Below are positions 57,536-64,000 of a stretch of DNA of 64,000 bases, one piece after another; the first letter of the stretch is position 1; each line of letters opens with the position of its first letter. The notes below the pieces were generated by a model. That model searched no databases. It worked only from the letters and a program-made list of their open reading frames with translations, and had not been told where the DNA came from. Both the position numbers and the translations under genes were made by a program. The DNA comes from Acanthosepion pharaonis (lineage: Eukaryota > Mollusca > Cephalopoda > Sepiida > Sepiidae): NCBI GenBank assembly GCA_903632075.3, contig CAHIKZ030000582.1, positions 1,320,001-1,384,000 on the forward strand. Direction: 5' to 3'.

Positions 57536-57668
57536 ATAAAAGAGACAAGAGGAAAAAAAACTATACCAACGCGTTTCGCCCTCAGTGGGACTTTATTAAT
57601 ATTGCTTTGATGAAGTTCGTTGATGATAAAATGCGGTGGTTAAGTATAGTATTCCTCTTGTCTCTTTA
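57536..57668. repeat. Inverted repeat between TA runs
   Basis: AAAGAGACAAGAGGAA near 57539 is matched in reverse complement by TTCCTCTTGTCTCTTT near 57650, with ACTATAC also paired. Arms of about 40 bp, spacer about 55 bp. Confidence 0.85.
57573..57600 (-). ncRNA. Hammerhead-like relic
   Basis: On the minus strand GTCCC, ACTGA loop, GGGC, then GAAACGCG. Stem II and the GAAAC box are present; the CTGATGA box is degraded to TTAATAA. Confidence 0.3.
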
Positions 57669-57670
57669 TC

Positions 57671-57674
<4 letters not shown>

Positions 57675-57735
<61 letters not shown>

Positions 57736-57738
57736 TGA
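57675..57738. repeat. (TA)n-(GA)n microsatellite
   Basis: TA to about 57716, GA to 57738 with one interruption. Confidence 0.95.
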
Positions 57739-57989
57739 GAGAGAGAGTTAGATCAAACAACCTGAAAGAACAATATACGCGTATGTATTAGCGGGCTTAT
57801 ACAGGTAAGCGAATAAATAATCATGAAATTTAATCACGAGGTGTAAACATAGCAGTGCTCGATGTGGTTAGACAGATCAAAGATATATATTAATAAGTAT
57901 ACACATACATATACGTACATTTTCCAGCTCATCGAGCACAGAGTATATCTTATATTTTTATAAAAAGCTTAAGATATGCAAAACGTCTG

Positions 57990-58007
57990 TATATATATAT
58001 ATGTATA

Positions 58008-58058
<51 letters not shown>
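57990..58058. repeat. (TA)n microsatellite
   Basis: Short TA run, ATATGTATATTTATTA spacer, then about 42 bp of TA. Confidence 0.93.
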
Positions 58059-58061
<3 letters not shown>

Positions 58062-58100
58062 CTTTTACATTAGAACTTATAAGTTACCACTAGAAAACTG

Positions 58101-58150
58101 TACATTTTGTTTCGACCTTGAATAAACAACGTCTCATCAGGTAGTTAAGA
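58101..58150 (-). ncRNA. Hammerhead ribozyme-like motif with intact core
   Basis: On the minus strand CTGATGAG (58133-58140) and CGAAAC (58109-58114) are both exact. Between them GAC, TTG, a 6-base loop, CAA and GTC form stem II with one mismatch. After GAAAC, ACA and TGT can form a short stem III around AAA, followed by A to give a GUA cleavage triplet. AACT and AGTT allow a weak stem I. This is the best-preserved hammerhead core in the window, 43 bp from a TA run. Confidence 0.5.
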
Positions 58151-58946
58151 ATGAAGGTAATAAACGATTTTATGTAAAATTTCAATTTATGAAACATCAC
58201 TTCTTTTTCGGTTTTTGGAAAATTTTTCTTAAGATAAAAAGGATTAATTATAAAGTAAAAAAAGGAAAGGAAATTAGAAATCAATGGAAGCAAAAGAATA
58301 GTAAAGAAAAGAAAGGTAAAAGAAAACACAAGAAATTAATCCTGCTATTAAGTGCATAGAAATAAAAGAAAGACAAAAGAAAGTGAGGAGGATTCTCAAA
58401 ATCGCACATATACAAAGCAATAGGAAAGTTAAGAAAATAACATATGAGAAAATGTTGATACTAGTTAAGCCAATTAAACTATACTGAAAAAGAGAATTCA
58501 GATTTAACGAAAATGAAACGCGAATAGATATTAACACATAGGCTACAATGTTGCTTCTCAAGTTTTAGGGCATTTTTAAATGAAATCACATATTCAAACA
58601 AAATTATACATAAAACATAAAGGACACTTTAAGAAGCAATACAATGCTAAACAAAACTAAGCTTACATTATAAATTAGAATACAAAATAAATTTTATAGA
58701 TTGCAGTTTGGTGCACTAAATAAGCATTACAGTAGAAATTTCTGTGATTGTAACACCTCTGTCTCCAACTCCCAGCAGAGATACCGATGTATACTTTTTA
58801 TCATTAATATTATGCTTATATTTATTGAAGTAATTTCATTACTAACTATGGGCTTTTAAGGTTTATCTTAATTAATCTTATAATTTGGTCTATATCATAC
58901 ATTGATCGCTCATATGAACTGGACAGTCCTGTTTGAAATAATATTA

Positions 58947-58950
<4 letters not shown>
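58151..58950. other. Non-coding DNA, nothing recognised
   Basis: A-rich plus strand to about 58700. No feature supported. Confidence 0.4.

Positions 58951-58994
<44 letters not shown>
58951..58994. repeat. (TA)n microsatellite
   Basis: About 22 TA units, at the tail end of a SINE. Confidence 0.95.
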
Positions 58995-58998
<4 letters not shown>

Positions 58999-59355
58999 TG
59001 ATTCGTTTTCTATGGCTCATTAACCAGAAAGAAAATTAGATTGTAAGAATTATTTTATATATCAAAGATCTAGTGATACAAGCCGTATGAATCAACGCCT
59101 ACCTGGTGGGTGAGGAGAGGTGGCTTCATAGCTGTCCCAAGTGTATTTGCAGGTAAAAGATAATGAAGCCGACTAGAATTGGAAATTGGCCGATTAACAA
59201 TTCCGTGCCTTTATCCATTATACAAGCAGCACATCGAAGATTACACCACCTTGTATTCCAAAGCTATCACCCATCTACGTACGTAACAGGCTCGGCATTT
59301 TTAAACTTTGGTGATCATAGGTATTAGGTGTTTCAATATAATATGGCCGTAATCT
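58995..59355 (-). mobile_element. 5S-rRNA-derived SINE
   Basis: CCAAAGCTATCACCCATCTA, CAGGCTCGGCATTTTTAAAC, and GGTGATCATAGGTATTAGG correspond to the reverse complement of 5S rRNA, more diverged than at 15807. Body phrase GAAGCCGACTAGAATTGG and tail phrase GATTGATTCGTTTTCTATGG are shared with the other copies. Confidence 0.7.
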
Positions 59356-60045
59356 CATGTTGCTCTCTATTAATCATCTGAGAGACACATTTCTTCCTTC
59401 CAGCAGCACGAATGAGGCCAAAGGAGTGTGACGCTTTGCGCCTTCTTGGATAACGTTTTCAGTTGACATGAAATGGAAAGTCTATATTAAATTCATTGCA
59501 AGGTCAGTTGCTGAGGTTCACTGTGTCGTGCTTGAAAATTTGTCTCTTTTAAATTTTGCATCTCCATAAGGCCACCATTCGTCCATGATTAGCAAATGTA
59601 CCGGATATTTTGCTTTATATCTAGAGATCTTTCATGAAATTCAAAGAAGAATCAGCAATATTATTGGTTCTGATCTGGCCTCTCGTTTTCAATCATATTT
59701 CCCTTTTTTATAAATACTTTCAAGGTAGTTTGGGGGTGATCTCTTTGTTATGGTACCTCGATTTAATAAATTTAAGCGCAGTATTAGACTGGCGAAGAGG
59801 TATCACCATTTTAGATTGAATTGGCTAAATGTAACCGTAAGTTCTATGCTGAAAGTTACCTTTCGCGCAAATTTTACTCAGTGCTTCATAGTGAATATTC
59901 ATGTTAAAAATTTTAAATGCTATGCCAATCGTTATCCAATACCATTTGATGCCGCTCCCTAATAATGTTTCTGTTTCCTAACTCTTCCACTTCCAATAAT
60001 CACTCCTGTCTTCGTGACTTTACTGGCTTGCTTTGGGGGAACTTG

Positions 60046-60050
<5 letters not shown>
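59356..60050. other. Non-coding DNA, nothing recognised
   Basis: Two overlapping open frames of 61 and 70 codons near 59634-59962 have no recognised motif. Confidence 0.4.
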
Positions 60051-60085
<35 letters not shown>

Positions 60086-60264
60086 TGTGTGTGTGCTTAT
60101 CATATTCCTAAGAAAAATTTTGTGTCCATCTGAAAATTAATTTTTTTTTATGAAATGATAAGCGCTAAGGTTATGTACTGCATGATTTTTAAATTTTATG
60201 ATGTAAATACACAACAAACGTCACGAGAAGTAAATAATTTATTGAGATGTGTAAATATGTAATA

Positions 60265-60316
<52 letters not shown>

Positions 60317-60480
60317 ATGTGTGTGTGTTTTTGTGTGGAAGCGTTTTTGTTTTTGTTTTTTACAAGCTACACGCACTCATGAACAAATTATTTAATTTTA
60401 TGTAGTTAATATATTTGCATATGTTTGCCCAGGAGAAGAGATCAAAAGACAAAATAAAACGAAATATTAGACTTCTATAA

Positions 60481-60525
<45 letters not shown>

Positions 60526-60554
60526 GATAGATAGATGAAAACAAACGCAAGCGC

Positions 60555-60597
<43 letters not shown>

Positions 60598-60600
60598 GTG
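60051..60600. repeat. Microsatellite cluster
   Basis: TA runs at about 60051-60082, 60272-60298 (then GT to 60328), 60484-60521 (then GATA) and 60558-60591, separated by unique sequence. Confidence 0.93.
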
Positions 60601-62445
60601 TGCGTTCGTGAGTTATCTCTTGAAATCGTCAATGGAAAGAAAAGGCGTCACATGTCTATATGGAGTACGTTATCAACAACTCATTTTAAATATTTTCCCC
60701 GAAAAATCCACATTTTTTAGATATAAGTATCTCTTTCCTGAAGGCATATTGGAGCTAATTTGCGAGCCATAAGTATTGCTTTTCAAATAAGATGTCTTGC
60801 AAAAAATCATAAATAGTTCTTCCGGATATAACACACTTAAGTGCTAAACCATTACAATATCATTTGAAGGCGTTTTAAAACTATTTTTGCAGCAGATTTG
60901 AAATCTTTGTTCCGTAACAATTGTAAGGCAAGTAATAACCATTTTAAGGTAAGTAATAAAATAGTAGACCCACAGTGCAAACTAATTCTTGGTATTCAAC
61001 GATTTTTAATGCGGAACAGCATGCAAGAGAGAGCAATCACACAGTTCAGTGATCCAGTCGTAAGATCAGCGCCAAACATTGGCTCCATTTCTATGCTGTC
61101 TTGTCTTTTTTTCTTCATGTTCATTATTATCTCATTTTGTGCGCCAGGGTAATTTCAGATTTCTTTACCTGAAATGAATAACTTTGGTCACTTTTCTCGC
61201 TACTATAATTCTTCGAGAATGGCTCGTTTCTTGTCTCTTCATTGATTTGACGTTCTTTCTCTTGATCTAATAAATTAGAATAAAATATTTCTGCATCTCA
61301 ATTCACCTTCACATTATTAAGCTCTGCTTTCTAAGTTACTCTGTTTCTAGAACACAAATTAGTGGCACACATTGAGTACAGAACTCATTAACCAGTTACA
61401 AATATTAAATTAGAATACATTGATAACCATGTTGATAAGTGAATATTTGATTTCACTAAGTATACTAATATTTTTTTTTATTTAGTAAAATTAAGGGCAA
61501 CGGAGTGAAAGTAGGCATCTGCTTTCAGTACAAACATTAACCATATTAGGTCACCAATTATTTACTAAGGTAATGTTTGATGTGGGACTCATTAATCAGT
61601 CATTTTTAGCAACGTAGATATAGTCAAATAGTGGAAAATTTCCAGACAAGGTTCCCAAATATTTATTAAGCTTATATTAGATTTAAAACCATATCACAAG
61701 TAGTATGTACACACTTATGATTTAACTCACTATTCATTATTTTCAAAAAGACTTGCTCACGCCGATACACCTAAAAATTTAACATTTCTCCACCTTGAGG
61801 TGCAGAAATATTTTATTTAGATTTAAAAAAATGTAAGTTAATTTAAAACAGGTTCGAAATAACTGCTCAGTAGTAATCTGCAAGCAAAACCAGCTGACAT
61901 AGAAACAAAAGAATTTTAGTAATGGTCAAACATTATATCCTGATTGGTTATTCAAATATTTATGAAACTATGCTTAGATATGGGACAATGCTACATTAAG
62001 TTACACACAGTGAGGATCAAATTTACTACGTAGGATAAAAGTTAGAAAAGTCCAAATCTCTATGTACAAAGAGACAGTCTCCTCGCAAAATCCTCTTTTC
62101 TTAGGAAATGTATATTGCATTTTTAGTAGTTTGGTAGATTATTTAGTTTTTGATTCGTAGAGCATGGAAAGGGATTAGCATATTTTACTATGCAATGCAT
62201 TCCTCTCAATAAAACTTGAACTTAGATCGGTTAGCAAAAGCTAATTTACATGAACCCACTGATCTCATTCACTGATGAAGCATTTTGCTTATTCTTTTCT
62301 CTGTAATTTTTCTTTCTCAAAGACAGTGTGCGACACAGAACCTTTGCGGTATATCTCCATTTCTTCTATGTACAATAGTAATAGTCAACTGGACGTGCCC
62401 AGATTGTAGTAATTATCAAACATGATGCCATTACATGTCATAACA
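60601..62445. other. Non-coding DNA, nothing recognised
   Basis: The 84-codon open frame at 60898-61152 has no recognised family or splice context. AT-rich. Confidence 0.4.
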
Positions 62446-62800
62446 TACAGGGTGCGATGGATAAATTTTAGTTTAAATTAAGCAAAAAAGAAAGTAACAC
62501 TGACATTTCATTTTAACATATATCTTTACCAAAATTACACAAAAATATCTTGAAGTACTAAAGAATAAACTTCTCCAATAAAGTCGCTATTGGCTTCACC
62601 CACGGCCTCCAGATGCCTTCGGACTCTCTCCCGGACGGTCTCCATGTTTAAGTTAGTGAATTCTCACATAATCCTAGCCTTCAGGTCATCTTTGGTGTTA
62701 CAGTGGCCAAATGTAAGGGTGGTATTGTCACAGAAATTGTTTAGCATCCATGACTGAGTTCTCCATATTGTGTTGCATGGTGCAGAGTCCAGTTTACAGA
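62446..62800 (-). pseudogene. Mariner-like transposase C-terminal relic with deletion
   Basis: On the minus strand LDSAPCNTIWRTQSWMLNNF, then CDNTTLTFGH, then CNTKDDLKARIM, stop, EFTNLNMETVRERVRRHLEA and VGEANSDFIGE. It resembles mariner-type transposases in which 'QDSAPCHT' holds the second catalytic Asp. The segment that should hold the third Asp ('SPD.NP.DY..W') is missing between FGH and CNTK, so about 25 codons are deleted. A terminal-repeat-like TACAGGGTGCGATGGATAAA lies at 62446. The other end is not found. Confidence 0.7.
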
Positions 62801-63289
62801 TATAGGCATTTGCAGTATTCTGTATTAATATTTACAAGGGAGACCACCATAATAAAATTATACTGGCAGTATCGTAAACGTGTTTTTCTTGAAGGTTAGT
62901 GTTAGAAAGAACCATTCTTTAGCAGATCACACGTACTATGACCTTCTAATCAAGATGACCTTATCAAACAAATATCTATAATTTATTCTGACATTACTGT
63001 TGCATTGTTCCATAAGTCACTACATAGGGGAAATTGAAGGGACGATCTTTCAACCTTTGCGCAGTTTCTGAGAATAAAGCGCTATGAAGCAGAGATTACA
63101 GATTGAAGGGAGACCACAGAGGTAAAAAAAGATACAGCTGCTCCATTTTGAAATAAAATCTTTCTCATTGAACATCTAAAACATTAAAAATATATATTTT
63201 TTGTTTTTCATTGACCTGTGCAAAAATGCTCACATAAAGGTTGCCTAGTGTATGGAATGCGTGTGTGCAAATTCAGAAAGAGCTTGTTC
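62801..63289. other. Non-coding DNA, nothing recognised
   Basis: No feature supported; may include the decayed N-terminal part of the mariner relic. Confidence 0.4.
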
Positions 63290-63660
63290 AAAAATTGGCT
63301 CGATGGATCGGGAAAACTTTTGTAAGATATTAAAATCCAGAAAATATTTTATATTGTAAGTTGTTTTTTTTTTAAATTCTGATAATAACAATTTACTCAT
63401 ACAACATGTACTAATTAACCCACAGTAGGGGAGACGAGGAGTTGATTCATGCCTTTGCCAACGTTATTTGCTCGTAAATGATTAAATCCGATTCCAATTC
63501 CGGGCAGTTATCTATTACACGACGCGTACACCCAGAACCTGTTATTCTCAAGCAGTCACTAATCTTAGATACCGACCAGGCTCGACGTTGCTTAACTTTG
63601 GTGATCGTACAATTAATAGGTGTTTCAACGTGATACAGTCGTAAGCCAGTGGTACAGCGA
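63290..63660 (-). mobile_element. 5S-rRNA-derived SINE
   Basis: TCAAGCAGTCACTAATCTTA, then CCAGGCTCGACGTTGCTTAA and CTTTGGTGATCGTAC match the reverse complement of 5S rRNA. Body phrase CTCGTAAATGATTAAATCCG and tail phrase CCAGAAAATATTTTATATTG as in the other copies. Confidence 0.72.
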
Positions 63661-64000
63661 ATGCACTTTGGTATCGAACAGAAAAATCGATGTTTATGGC
63701 AACTACAATCTAACAGTAACGAAAAGATATAGACAGCAGCAAAATAAAAGTAAACAAAAACCTAATTTGTACGTTCCTTAGTGGAGGTTTAAGCCTATAC
63801 GAAGACAGATCTGTAATAACTCCTACACACTAAAATATATATTTGGCGCAGGCGGCAAGTCAATTCAAAAACAAAACAAATTAGATAAAAAAAAAGTTTT
63901 CTTACTCGATGAACGAAAGATTTTAAAATTAATTTTAGATTTCACTCAAGGAAATGATGATTCGCACTTTAATGGTTTTCCGGAAAATTAATATTCCTCA
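63661..64000. other. Non-coding DNA, nothing recognised
   Basis: No feature supported to the right edge. Confidence 0.4.

Noticed and set aside
60898..61152. 84-codon open frame with a hydrophobic C-terminus
   Set aside because: No family resemblance, no splice context, and frames of this length are expected by chance here.

Overview
The window looks like non-genic, repeat-saturated DNA from an animal nuclear genome. It is AT-rich, carries about forty long TA, CA, CT and GATA microsatellites, and holds metazoan mobile elements: Penelope-like, Gypsy, mariner, Helitron-like, LINE 3' ends, and SINEs with tRNA-like and 5S-rRNA-like heads. SINEs of both head types appear to share a central body, which together with the abundance of TA repeats suggests a mollusc, most likely a coleoid cephalopod (octopus, squid or cuttlefish). 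The organism is an inference. I found no convincing host protein-coding gene, tRNA gene or rRNA gene.

Layout. 0-0.9 kb: GATA/TA-rich tandem DNA. 0.9-6.3 kb: mostly featureless. 6.4-11.8 kb: a decayed Penelope-like element (PLE) with a Helitron-like element nested inside it, and a hammerhead-ribozyme relic near its 3' end. 12.2-16 kb: a fold-back mariner relic and several SINEs. 17.5-19 kb: a nearly complete mariner between degenerate direct repeats. 20.2-24.1 kb: a decayed Gypsy retrotransposon on the minus strand without a recognisable integrase. 26.0-27.1 kb: an array of a GC-rich repeat full of hairpins. 27.7-39.4 kb: one 11.7-kb polypyrimidine minisatellite. 39.4-43.7 kb: two LINE 3' fragments, a degenerate minisatellite, a 65-bp-arm palindrome, and a 13-copy array of 86-90 bp at a LINE 3' end. 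45-51 kb: dense microsatellites, two more PLE fragments, and a second locus of the GC-rich repeat. 52-55 kb: SINEs and a 1.5-kb-spaced duplication, one copy of which received the GC-rich repeat. 55.5-64 kb: a LINE 3' end, TA-flanked palindromes, further hammerhead-like relics, 5S-derived SINEs and a mariner relic.

Nothing here forms a working operon or pathway. Two repeated patterns stand out. First, hammerhead-ribozyme-like segments, probably PLE termini, lie repeatedly beside TA microsatellites. Second, a 200-250-bp GC-rich repeat behaves as a mobile unit, with target-site duplications at two loci, and keeps base-pairing potential while the paired bases change. The 11.7-kb array is open in all three plus-strand frames only because its composition excludes stop codons.
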